This document shows positions 1-5,265 of a DNA stretch of 7,797 nucleotides, one piece after another (position 1 is the first letter of the stretch; every line of letters starts with the position of its first letter). A model generated the notes under the pieces. It saw nothing but the letters and a program-made list of their open reading frames with translations. It was not told the DNA's origin and made no database searches. A program made the position numbers and the translations under genes. The stretch is taken from contig JAEZAI010000102.1 in the NCBI GenBank assembly GCA_023427825.1, positions 1 through 7,797 of the forward strand, read 5' to 3'. Source of the stretch: Actinomycetes bacterium (GTDB taxonomy: Bacteria > Actinomycetota > Acidimicrobiia > Acidimicrobiales > Microtrichaceae).

Positions 1-508
1 CCCCGGGGATCCACGCGGGCGGTGCGTACCGAGGCGCGGGCACGGCGCCCGAGCTCCGGTCGAGCGAGAACGACCAGCCCTCGACGGTGCCCTCCGTCGG
101 GTTCCGGTTGCCGCCGCCCAGGCTGGAGTAGCACCAGATCCCGCCCCGCGGCGCCATCCAGTACGACCAGTAGGCGGACGCCGGTGACGCGGTCTGGCAC
201 GGGTCGGACGCCGGCTTGCCGCCGATCCGGCACAGGAAGCCGGCGAAGCGGGTGGTCGTGTCGAAGGGGATGCCGGCGCGCTGCAGGGACTCGAAGCCGT
301 CGTCGGACGTACCGGGAGCGCATCGCACCCAGATGCCACCGCCCAGCTCCTGGAAGTCGACCACGATCGTCACTCCGTCGGCGGTGGGGCACGGGCCCTC
401 CGACCATGCGCCCGCGGACGGCACGCCGGGTGCGACCGGAGCGACCGCGGCGAGCGCGCCGAGGAGGCATGCGGCCAGCAGCGACCGCACGACCCGGCGG
501 GTCGTCAC
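1..508 (-). CDS. Secreted DUF4430-like protein, candidate transcobalamin beta-domain homologue (partial)
   Basis: The gene starts at GTG 508-506 and runs off the window at base 1, so 169 residues are visible and the C-terminus is missing. Residues 1-34 look like a Sec signal peptide: Arg4, Arg5 and Arg8, a hydrophobic stretch at about 10-30, then a likely signal peptidase I site near PSAGA. The mature part starts with a beta strand (DGVTIVVDFQ, 44-53). It continues with GFESLQRAGI (71-80), the strand FAGFLCRIGGKPA (88-100), AYWSYW (112-117) and the closing VEGWSF (142-147). This order (strand, AL..AG helix, F..I.G, YW.YW, G-rich turn, V..W.F) matches my memory of DUF4430 and the transcobalamin C-terminal domain. 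Five cysteines (40, 63, 93, 104, 126) suit a secreted, disulfide-bonded protein. The start codon overlaps the stop of the upstream gene (GTGA), implying translational coupling and a shared job. A role in binding cobalamin is inferred from the fold resemblance and from the upstream B12 riboswitch. The family call is from memory and is moderate. Confidence 0.78.
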   Translation of the reverse strand, partial: MTTRRVVRSLLAACLLGALAAVAPVAPGVPSAGAWSEGPCPTADGVTIVVDFQELGGGIWVRCAPGTSDDGFESLQRAGIPFDTTTRFAGFLCRIGGKPASDPCQTASPASAYWSYWMAPRGGIWCYSSLGGGNRNPTEGTVEGWSFSLDRSSGAVPAPRYAPPAWIPG

Positions 509-2016
509 CGCTCGTCCCTCCGTCCCGCGACCGCGAGCACGGAGCCGACGGCGAGCAGGAGCGCGGCGACGCCCAGCGCCAGGACTGGGTCCGTGCCGGT
601 CCGCGCCAGGGCCGGCGAGCCCGAGGACGACGGCGACGGCGACGCCGAGCCGGACACCTCGTAGGAGACCGGGGCCGCGCCGCCGGCCAGCTGCTCGCCC
701 TCGACCTGCGGGTCGATGCCGGACGGCGCCGTGGTGATCGGCGCGATGGACGTGGTGGTGGCGTCGGACGTGGTGGTCGTGGTCGGTCCGGTGGTGGTGG
801 TCGTCGTGGAGGTCGTGGTGCTGGCGGTCGTCGTGGGCGTGACGGGCGGGAGCGGTTCGACGTCCTGCGGGCCGTAGGGCGACAGCCCGAACGCCAGGAC
901 CGCCTGCGAGGTGGTGCGCCGCCACTGGTCGGCGGCACCGGTCGAGACGCCCGAGCCGAGCGCGGTGGACAGCGCAGCGGGGTTGTATGCGATGCCGCCC
1001 ACGTGCGGCGCTGCCGGCGTGCCGGCCGCGTTCGTGGCGGTGAGCTGGCAGCACGAGGCGATCCATGCCGCGGCCCGGTCGGCCGCAGCGGTCTGCCCCG
1101 CGGCGCGCAGGTACTGGGCGGCCAACCCGGCGCTGTTGGCGTTGGCCGGAGCGGTCGGGCCGGCACCGCCGTACGAGCCGTCGGCGCCCTGGCGACCGAG
1201 CAGCCAGGCCGTGCCCCGCTCCAGCGCGGTCGAGACCGCCGGGGTGCGGTCCGCGACGAGCAGCGCCTGGAGTGCGAGCGCCGTGGCATCGGTGTCGACC
1301 TGCTCGTCGGACTCGCACCCGACCGACCCGGACGGGTGCAGCCGGAAGCCGCCCGACGGGCACTGCTGCAGGAGCAGGTAGCGGACCGCCGGCTCGGGCA
1401 CGCCGCCGTCGGTGAGCGCCAGCCCCAGGATCGACAGCGCCTGAGCGAACCCGTGGGCGGCGTTCCACGCCGGCTCGGGGACGACGTCGGAGAAGCGCCC
1501 GGCCTCGGGTCCGCTCGTGACCATCATCGAGCGGAGCGCCGCCTCCAGGTCCACGCCCTGCGCGACCGCAGGGCGCCCCATCGCTCGCAGCACCAGGACG
1601 GACTTCCCGGTGGCGCCCGCATCCTGGACGGTGTCGGCGCCGGAGGTCCACGTCGTGTAGGCCCCAGCGTTGGCGGCGAGCAGGTCCGTGGCCGTGACGG
1701 CCGCTGGGTCGCTGCCCCGGCCGGCGGCGATCAAGGCCAGGATCGCGTCGGCGGTCACGCCCCAGTCGGTGGAGCCGGCGGTGAAGCCCGCGATCGTGCC
1801 GCCGTTGGCCGCCATCTGCGCCTCGAGCCAGTCGAGCGCCGCGTCGGCCGGCGCGGTCGGCGCCGGGGCGGCGGCACCGGCACCGAGCTGCGGGCCGATC
1901 AGACCCACGAGCACACCGGCGACACAGGCGACGAGCGCCGACCAGCGCAGGGCCGCTCGTCGGCCGCGCTGCTGCCGTGGCCCGACACCGCCGACCGCAC
2001 GCCCGACCTCGCTCAT
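505..2016 (-). CDS. Secreted, LARTG-anchored alpha/alpha-barrel protein (prenyltransferase-repeat / intrinsic-factor-like fold)
   Basis: This 503-residue protein has a signal or anchor segment (Arg19-Arg20 n-region, hydrophobic core at about 24-49). A helical repeat domain follows (about 56-385). Six helices of the pattern A..AL...G begin near residues 84, 131, 185, 241, 292 and 367, mostly 47-56 residues apart. Six such hairpins are what an alpha6/alpha6 toroid needs. Next come a Thr-rich stalk (394-429), LARTG (470-474), a hydrophobic helix (about 478-497) and the tail RRDER. LAxTG is the preferred motif of class E sortases, so the mature protein should be attached to the cell wall, facing out. 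Automated annotation would call it prenyltransferase/squalene oxidase repeat protein. A cyclase is unlikely: the protein is exported, and the nearest match to the DxDD cyclase motif is DTDAT (241-245), with Ala in place of the last Asp. The leader holds a cobalamin riboswitch and the next gene is DUF4430-like, so I infer the alpha-domain half of a B12-binding protein. ATG 2016 has a strong AGGAGGTG at 2028-2021. Confidence 0.88.
   Translation of the reverse strand: MSEVGRAVGGVGPRQQRGRRAALRWSALVACVAGVLVGLIGPQLGAGAAAPAPTAPADAALDWLEAQMAANGGTIAGFTAGSTDWGVTADAILALIAAGRGSDPAAVTATDLLAANAGAYTTWTSGADTVQDAGATGKSVLVLRAMGRPAVAQGVDLEAALRSMMVTSGPEAGRFSDVVPEPAWNAAHGFAQALSILGLALTDGGVPEPAVRYLLLQQCPSGGFRLHPSGSVGCESDEQVDTDATALALQALLVADRTPAVSTALERGTAWLLGRQGADGSYGGAGPTAPANANSAGLAAQYLRAAGQTAAADRAAAWIASCCQLTATNAAGTPAAPHVGGIAYNPAALSTALGSGVSTGAADQWRRTTSQAVLAFGLSPYGPQDVEPLPPVTPTTTASTTTSTTTTTTGPTTTTTSDATTTSIAPITTAPSGIDPQVEGEQLAGGAAPVSYEVSGSASPSPSSSGSPALARTGTDPVLALGVAALLLAVGSVLAVAGRRDER
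730..837 (-). repeat. Low-complexity Thr-codon tract (cell-wall stalk)
   Basis: This stretch of near-repeating ACC/ACG codons encodes the Thr-rich linker, residues 394-429 of the LARTG-anchored protein, with runs such as TTSTTTTTTGPTTTTT. Such tracts act as extended, possibly glycosylated stalks that hold a domain away from the wall. The repetitive codons make it prone to slippage, so length may vary between strains. Confidence 0.8.
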
Positions 2017-2020
2017 CTCA

Positions 2021-2047
2021 CACCTCCTGGCCGACGGCCCTGGAGGC
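2021..2047 (-). promoter_or_regulatory. Hairpin sequestering the Shine-Dalgarno of the LARTG protein gene
   Basis: On the minus strand GCCUCC (2047-2042) pairs with GGAGGU (2027-2022), that is, with the Shine-Dalgarno itself. The pairs are five Watson-Crick plus a terminal G-U. Inside, GGCC (2039-2036) pairs with GGCC (2032-2029) around a GUC loop, with a small AG/A internal loop between the two stems. The structure would hide the ribosome site of the gene starting at 2016. It is placed where the expression platform of a translational riboswitch belongs. Pairing was read by eye and no folding energy was computed. Confidence 0.6.
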
Positions 2048-2057
2048 TCGCCGTGCG

Positions 2058-2085
2058 GCGGAGCAGCCGGGGCTCCGGCATCCGC
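2058..2085 (-). promoter_or_regulatory. GC-rich hairpin in the riboswitch expression platform
   Basis: On the minus strand GCGGA (2085-2081) pairs with UCCGC (2062-2058), and inside it GCCGG (2079-2075) pairs with CCGGC (2070-2066) around an AGCC loop. All ten pairs are Watson-Crick, with a 1/3-nt internal loop. It lies between the aptamer and the Shine-Dalgarno hairpin. No U-tract follows, so an ordinary intrinsic terminator is not supported. It may be a spacer stem, a weak terminator of the U-less kind, or part of an alternative fold. Confidence 0.45.
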
Positions 2086-2091
2086 AGTCCA

Positions 2092-2213
2092 CGACGGATC
2101 TCTCGAAGCTTCGTCCGCCGTGCGGAGCGTTCCGGCTCGCCGACGATCGGGGATCGTCGACCCACGGTTGCGGGACAGCGCCGGACTTCGACCGGCTTTC
2201 CTCGCACACGGCG
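2092..2213 (-). promoter_or_regulatory. Cobalamin riboswitch
   Basis: The minus-strand sequence carries the conserved core in order. GAGGAAAGCCGGUCGAAGUC (2203-2184) matches the GGGAA..GGUG..AAUCC segment. GCUGUCCCGCAACCGUGGG (2179-2161) matches the CUG.CCCGCAACUGU segment. A perfect 8-bp hairpin (2159-2152 with 2148-2141) fills the variable P6-side arm. GCGAGCCGGAACGCUCCGC (2140-2122) matches the B12 box. A closing helix pairs CGCCGU (2213-2208) with ACGGCG (2121-2116) and GCG (2205-2203) with CGC (2124-2122). The loop between GCCGG and CCGGC (2196-2180) contains UCGAAG, which is exactly complementary to CUUCGA at 2108-2103. The latter sits in the loop of a possible P13 stem (2120-2114 with 2098-2092), as expected for the L5-L13 kissing interaction of this riboswitch class. 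It would repress the downstream LARTG and DUF4430-like genes when cobalamin is plentiful. The effector form was not determined. Confidence 0.9.
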
Positions 2214-2234
2214 ATCTACTGGGTTGACCGGCCC

Positions 2235-2264
2235 ATCACACCACCGGCGCGACGCGACCCGCAA
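2235..2264 (-). promoter_or_regulatory. Possible promoter of the riboswitch operon
   Basis: On the minus strand TTGCGG (2264-2259) and TGTGAT (2240-2235) are 18 bp apart. They lie just upstream of the aptamer, so a transcript would begin near 2228 and include all of it. The -10 match is poor (no A at position 2), so this is only a candidate. The gap between the amidohydrolase stop and the aptamer holds no other recognisable signal. Confidence 0.3.
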
Positions 2265-2302
2265 GCGACCGCCGGCGGCGGCGGGCCCGACAGCAGGCCG
2301 GC

Positions 2303-3526
2303 TCAGGCGGCGGGTGCGTTGCGCAGGAGCGCCTCGTTGGGCTCGGGCGGGAGCTCGGTCAGCGGCTCTGCGACCTCGGCCACCGTCGGGCCGATGCGGT
2401 CGGCGACCGGACGGAGCGCGTCGAGGTCGAAGTCGTAGAGCGCCGCCGCGTTCTCGGACAGCACCTTGCGGATGTCGGCGGGGTCCCAGTCGTGGAACAC
2501 CTGGCGCAGCGCCAGCGAGGAGTACGGGTACGTGGCCTCGTCGTGCGGGTAGTCGCTGCCCCACATGACGTGGTCGATGCCGACCGAGTCGACAGCAGCC
2601 TTCAGGTCGCCACGGGTCGGGAAGCTCAGACCGAACCAGCAGTTCTGGCGGACGTAGTCCGACGCGTTCCTGGGGAGGATGTGCTCCGGCTTGAACCGCA
2701 GCTCGCCGATGGCCCCCTTGGCCCGGATCGACTCGAGGTGGCCGTCGAGCTGGCGGAGCAGACCCGGCAGCCACGCGCAGCCCTGCTCGGTGAGCACGAA
2801 CTTGAGCCCGGGGAATCGCTCGAAGGCGCCCGACAGCAGCATGAAGAGCAGCGGGCGGTGGCTGAAGTACGGCACCTCGGCGATCATCATCAGCGCCGAG
2901 CTCGGCACCCGCTCGTACGCAGGGGAGCCGGTGCCCCCGTGGCAGTTCACCGGCACGTCGAGCTCCTCGCACACCGCCCACAGCCGGTCGTAGTCCGGGT
3001 GGTTGAGCTGCGGGATCCAGTCGACGTCGGGCGGGTTGTTCGGCAGCAGGATGCCGCCGGTCAGGCCGTGCTCCTTGATCCAGCGCACGTCCTCGATGGC
3101 GTCGTCGACGTCGTTCAGGAAGATCTGGCCGATGCCCTTGCGGCGGTCGGGCTGCTCGGCGCAGAAGTCCACGAGCCAGCGGTTGTGGGCGCGGATGCCG
3201 GCCAGGCGGTGCTCGTACTCCTCGGGCTTCGGCGGGCGGGCGAACAGCACGAAGCTCGGGAAGAACGGCGGGACCGTGTTGGGGAAGATGACCTCGCCGG
3301 CGACCCCGTCCTCGTCCTGCTGGCTGGTGCGCATCTCGCTGTCCCAGTTGCGCAGGCGGCGGGTGTCGCCGAGATCGCTGAAGGGGTTCTTGTACTCGCC
3401 GCGCCAGGCGTCGAAGTCGTCGAGGTACTTCTCCTCCAGGTAGTCGCGGTACATGGCGTGGCTGCCGCCGGCGTGCGTGTCCGCCGAGATGACCGTGTAG
3501 TGCTCGGTCTCGTTCGAAGTGGCCAT
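2303..3526 (-). CDS. Amidohydrolase-2 family metal-dependent hydrolase (ACMSD-like TIM barrel)
   Basis: This 407-residue protein has the layout of the amidohydrolase 2 family (PF04909, the ACMSD group), soluble TIM-barrel enzymes that hydrolyse or decarboxylate small, often aromatic, carboxylated substrates. Visible landmarks are the N-terminal ADTH (Asp16, His18; family members often have HxH or DxH here), GEVIFPN (77-83), VNCHGG with metal-ligand candidate His196, FPGLKFVLTEQG (238-249), the C-terminal WGSDYPH with Asp325 as the expected catalytic or metal Asp, and the closing helix VLSENAAALYDFD (355-367). There is no signal peptide, so it is cytoplasmic. ATG 3526 follows an AAGGGGG site (3539-3533). 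The gene seems to be transcribed alone from its own promoter with an operator-like inverted repeat. It is 85 bp downstream of the HNH gene, and the riboswitch leader lies between it and the next gene. The substrate cannot be told; actinobacterial relatives often accompany aromatic, steroid or acyl-CoA catabolism genes, none of which are in view. Confidence 0.9.
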   Translation of the reverse strand: MATSNETEHYTVISADTHAGGSHAMYRDYLEEKYLDDFDAWRGEYKNPFSDLGDTRRLRNWDSEMRTSQQDEDGVAGEVIFPNTVPPFFPSFVLFARPPKPEEYEHRLAGIRAHNRWLVDFCAEQPDRRKGIGQIFLNDVDDAIEDVRWIKEHGLTGGILLPNNPPDVDWIPQLNHPDYDRLWAVCEELDVPVNCHGGTGSPAYERVPSSALMMIAEVPYFSHRPLLFMLLSGAFERFPGLKFVLTEQGCAWLPGLLRQLDGHLESIRAKGAIGELRFKPEHILPRNASDYVRQNCWFGLSFPTRGDLKAAVDSVGIDHVMWGSDYPHDEATYPYSSLALRQVFHDWDPADIRKVLSENAAALYDFDLDALRPVADRIGPTVAEVAEPLTELPPEPNEALLRNAPAA

Positions 3527-3551
3527 CGGTGCCCCCTTGGACGTCCCGGAA

Positions 3552-3570
3552 ACTGGAACCGGGTTCTAGT
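3552..3570. promoter_or_regulatory. Operator-like inverted repeat upstream of the amidohydrolase
   Basis: The minus strand reads ACTAGAACCCGGTTCCAGT: two 9-bp arms around a central C, with one mismatched pair. It covers the transcription start expected from the adjacent -10 box, where a bound repressor would block initiation. The AAC..GTT half-sites recall TetR-family operators such as that of KstR (consensus TnnAACnnGTTnnA), but the spacing is three bases rather than two. The regulator is therefore probably a different one, and none is encoded in the window. Confidence 0.55.
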
Positions 3571-3573
3571 CAG

Positions 3574-3603
3574 ACCCTACCGCCGGAGGCGGCGCGGCGT
3601 CAT
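3574..3603 (-). promoter_or_regulatory. Candidate promoter of the amidohydrolase gene
   Basis: On the minus strand ATGACG (3603-3598, four of six with TTGACA) and TAGGGT (3579-3574, a TAnnnT -10) are 18 bp apart. The predicted start near 3567 lies inside the inverted repeat and gives a leader of about 40 nt before ATG 3526. The promoter begins just after the stop codon of the HNH gene. Confidence 0.5.
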
Positions 3604-3611
3604 CCGGCCCG

Positions 3612-5174
3612 TCAGTTCCACCGGTCCGGCTGGGGGAGCGGCCGGCTCCAGTCGCCGAGGGCGATGTCGGCGACGCCGGGCGGGGTGGCGGGAGCGAGGC
3701 CGGCGAAGAACCAGTCCCACTCGATGTGGTCGCCGTACCAGCGACCGCCGGGGCTGTCGACGTCCAGCTCGACGTGGCCGTGCGCGGTGGCCAGGTGCGC
3801 TGCCGTGACCGTGAGGTCGTCGTAGCGGCCGTCGGCGCGGGGCGGTGGGTGCTCGACGGCCGTGCCGTCGGGCCGGGTGAACACGGGTGCGTCCGCGGTT
3901 CCCGTGAGGGTCCAGTCCCGGTCGTGGATCGCGTGGTGGTGCTTCGGGCACAACATGAGGAGGTTGACCAGGTCGGTGCGGCCGCCGAGGGTCCACCAGA
4001 TGATGTGGTGCGCGTGGAGCCGGCGGCGGGTGTGGCAGCCGGGAAAGCGGCAGTGGACGTCGCGCGCGAGGAGCGCCCGCCGCTGTGCGGGGGTGGGTGT
4101 TCGGCGATGTCGCCCGACGTCGAGCTGGGTGCCGTCGGGGAGATCGGCGACGGCGCGGATGCCGGCGTCACAGGCCAGGCGTGTGAGGAGGGCGAGGCTG
4201 AACAGCCGGCCCATCGCGGACCGGATGGGCCACCGTGCCTCGGCAAGCTCCTCGTGCTCCTCTGCGTCGGACGTTCCCGCGGGAACGTCTGCCGGTGTCT
4301 GCTCGGGATCAGGGGTGGCTGATCCGGCGCCGTGCTCGCAGGGCGTTCCCGCGGGAACGTCGAGGTCGGCTTCCGCAGGTGTGGTGAGGTGGCCGAGAGC
4401 CGTGGCGTCGACGTGGACGACGATCTCGGGCTGCGGACCGGGGCCGGTCTCGGGGTTGGCGAGGTAGGCACGTGCGAGCTCGGTGAGCGCGGCGGCGTTG
4501 GTGGCGAGCTCGTCCCGTCCGGTCAGGTCACCGGCGGCGGTGGCGAGCGCTCGTTGCAGGACCTCCATGTCGTGGCCGGGGATGCGGAACCTGCCCACGC
4601 CGTGGCCGGACTCGTCGTCGGCCAGGGTGAGGTAGGCGCGCTGGCGTGCGTCCTCTTCGGCGCCGGCGAGGGCGGCTTCTTCTTCGGCGGTGTCCTGGAC
4701 GCGGCGGAGCCTGCTGCACGCCTGGTCGAGCTGCGCGGCGGTGGAGTGGAGGGCGACGGCGAGCAGGTTCGCCTCGATGGCGGGGCGACAGACCCGCGAC
4801 ATGGCTCGCACCTTGGAGTACGACAACGCGCTGCGGGCGAACTCGGCGCGGACGAGCGGCATGTCCTGCAACCGGTTCGCCACTCTCACGTGTTCGCGGG
4901 CGGCGCCCATGGACAGGCCGCACTTCCAGTTGAGCCAGTGCGCCGCGGAGCGGCACTCCCAGTTCTCCCATGCCTGGCGGCGGTCGTACTCCGCGACCAG
5001 CAGCAGGAACCGGCATGTCCCCGCTGCGAGGTGTGCGGCGGTCGAGAGGATCTCGGCCTCCAACCGCTCGGTCGCCAACGCCGTCAACCCGGCGTCGTCG
5101 TCGGCGATGCACGCCCCGACCGGCGTCGGCGTCGGTTCACCGGCCGGCGCGTCGAACATCAACACCTTCCCCAT
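3612..5174 (-). CDS. DUF222 and HNH endonuclease domain protein (13E12 repeat family)
   Basis: This 520-residue protein has the typical build of the actinobacterial 13E12/DUF222 family. A helical DUF222 region (about 30-260) includes EYDRRQAWENWECRSAAHWL (62-81) and LSYSKVRAMSRV (117-128). An acidic, variable linker follows (about 262-312). A second helical segment precedes a C-terminal HNH nuclease: CRFPGC (375-380), HAHHIIWWTLGG (387-398), Asn404, LCPKHHHAIHD (408-418). The paired cysteines (375/380 and 409) with His412 fit a structural zinc site, and the HAHH/N/H residues fit the beta-beta-alpha-metal active site, so the nuclease looks intact. These genes occur in many copies in actinobacterial genomes and their function is unsettled; mobility or defence have been suggested. 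The linker carries the hexapeptide DVPAGT twice (272-277, 296-301), each encoded by a palindromic DNA repeat. ATG 5174 follows GGGAGGGG (5185-5178), spaced for use; Met6 is a weaker alternative. Confidence 0.92.
   Translation of the reverse strand: MGKVLMFDAPAGEPTPTPVGACIADDDAGLTALATERLEAEILSTAAHLAAGTCRFLLLVAEYDRRQAWENWECRSAAHWLNWKCGLSMGAAREHVRVANRLQDMPLVRAEFARSALSYSKVRAMSRVCRPAIEANLLAVALHSTAAQLDQACSRLRRVQDTAEEEAALAGAEEDARQRAYLTLADDESGHGVGRFRIPGHDMEVLQRALATAAGDLTGRDELATNAAALTELARAYLANPETGPGPQPEIVVHVDATALGHLTTPAEADLDVPAGTPCEHGAGSATPDPEQTPADVPAGTSDAEEHEELAEARWPIRSAMGRLFSLALLTRLACDAGIRAVADLPDGTQLDVGRHRRTPTPAQRRALLARDVHCRFPGCHTRRRLHAHHIIWWTLGGRTDLVNLLMLCPKHHHAIHDRDWTLTGTADAPVFTRPDGTAVEHPPPRADGRYDDLTVTAAHLATAHGHVELDVDSPGGRWYGDHIEWDWFFAGLAPATPPGVADIALGDWSRPLPQPDRWN
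4270..4289. repeat. Palindrome copy A (20 bp, perfect) inside the HNH gene
   Basis: GACGTTCCCGCGGGAACGTC is a perfect palindrome. It encodes DVPAGT (residues 296-301) in the linker between the DUF222 and HNH domains. Its centre is 72 bp (24 codons) from that of copy B, in the same frame. Confidence 0.9.
4344..4359. repeat. Palindrome copy B (16 bp, perfect) inside the HNH gene
   Basis: CGTTCCCGCGGGAACG encodes most of DVPAGT at residues 272-277. The 16-bp core is identical to copies A and C; the next base pair outward does not match. Confidence 0.9.
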
Positions 5175-5221
5175 GACCCCTCCCAGCTCGGAGCTCGCAG
5201 ATCACCGTAGGAGGAGGGTGT

Positions 5222-5241
5222 GACGTTCCCGCGGGAACGCC
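5222..5241. repeat. Palindrome copy C upstream of the HNH gene
   Basis: The same 16-bp core (5224-5239) sits 49 bp upstream of the HNH start codon, in the 91-bp gap after the F420 oxidoreductase gene. One further outer pair (G5222/C5241) also matches after one mismatch. The position suits an operator or a nuclease target. A U-tract is absent on either strand, so it is not a standard terminator of the upstream gene. Confidence 0.85.
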
Positions 5242-5265
5242 CTCGGTGGCGCGCGGGCGGCGGCG

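Noticed and set aside
1..12. CCCCGGGGATCC at the window start resembles the SmaI-BamHI part of a cloning polylinker.
   Set aside because: The reading frame of the DUF4430-like protein runs through it (PAWIPG) without a break, and neighbouring polylinker sites are absent. GC-rich chance is enough.
467..478. LAAC in the signal peptide of the DUF4430-like protein looks like a lipobox.
   Set aside because: Cys14 comes too early: almost no hydrophobic core precedes it and the hydrophobic stretch continues past it. A signal peptidase I site near residue 34 fits better.
2269..2281. CCGCC/GGCGG hairpin on the minus strand after the amidohydrolase stop as an intrinsic terminator.
   Set aside because: The stem is only 5 bp with no following U-tract, so it is not distinguishable from GC-rich background.
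22..2568. 848-codon open frame on the plus strand.
   Set aside because: It is antisense to the barrel and DUF4430-like genes and the riboswitch, and encodes Arg/Gly/Pro-rich sequence without domains. This is the usual shadow of high-GC coding DNA.
2013..2981. Long minus-strand frame of 322 codons covering the riboswitch and part of the amidohydrolase.
   Set aside because: It overlaps the well-supported amidohydrolase gene in another frame, has Arg/Pro/Gly-rich composition and crosses the structured leader.
4272..4359. The two in-gene palindromes as a minimal CRISPR or tandem repeat array.
   Set aside because: Only two copies, perfect palindromes, and the sequence between them is in-frame coding. 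No spacer regularity and no cas genes.
5222..5241. Palindrome C as a rho-independent terminator of the F420 oxidoreductase gene.
   Set aside because: No U-rich tail on the minus strand, and the same sequence occurs inside a gene twice, where termination would be harmful.
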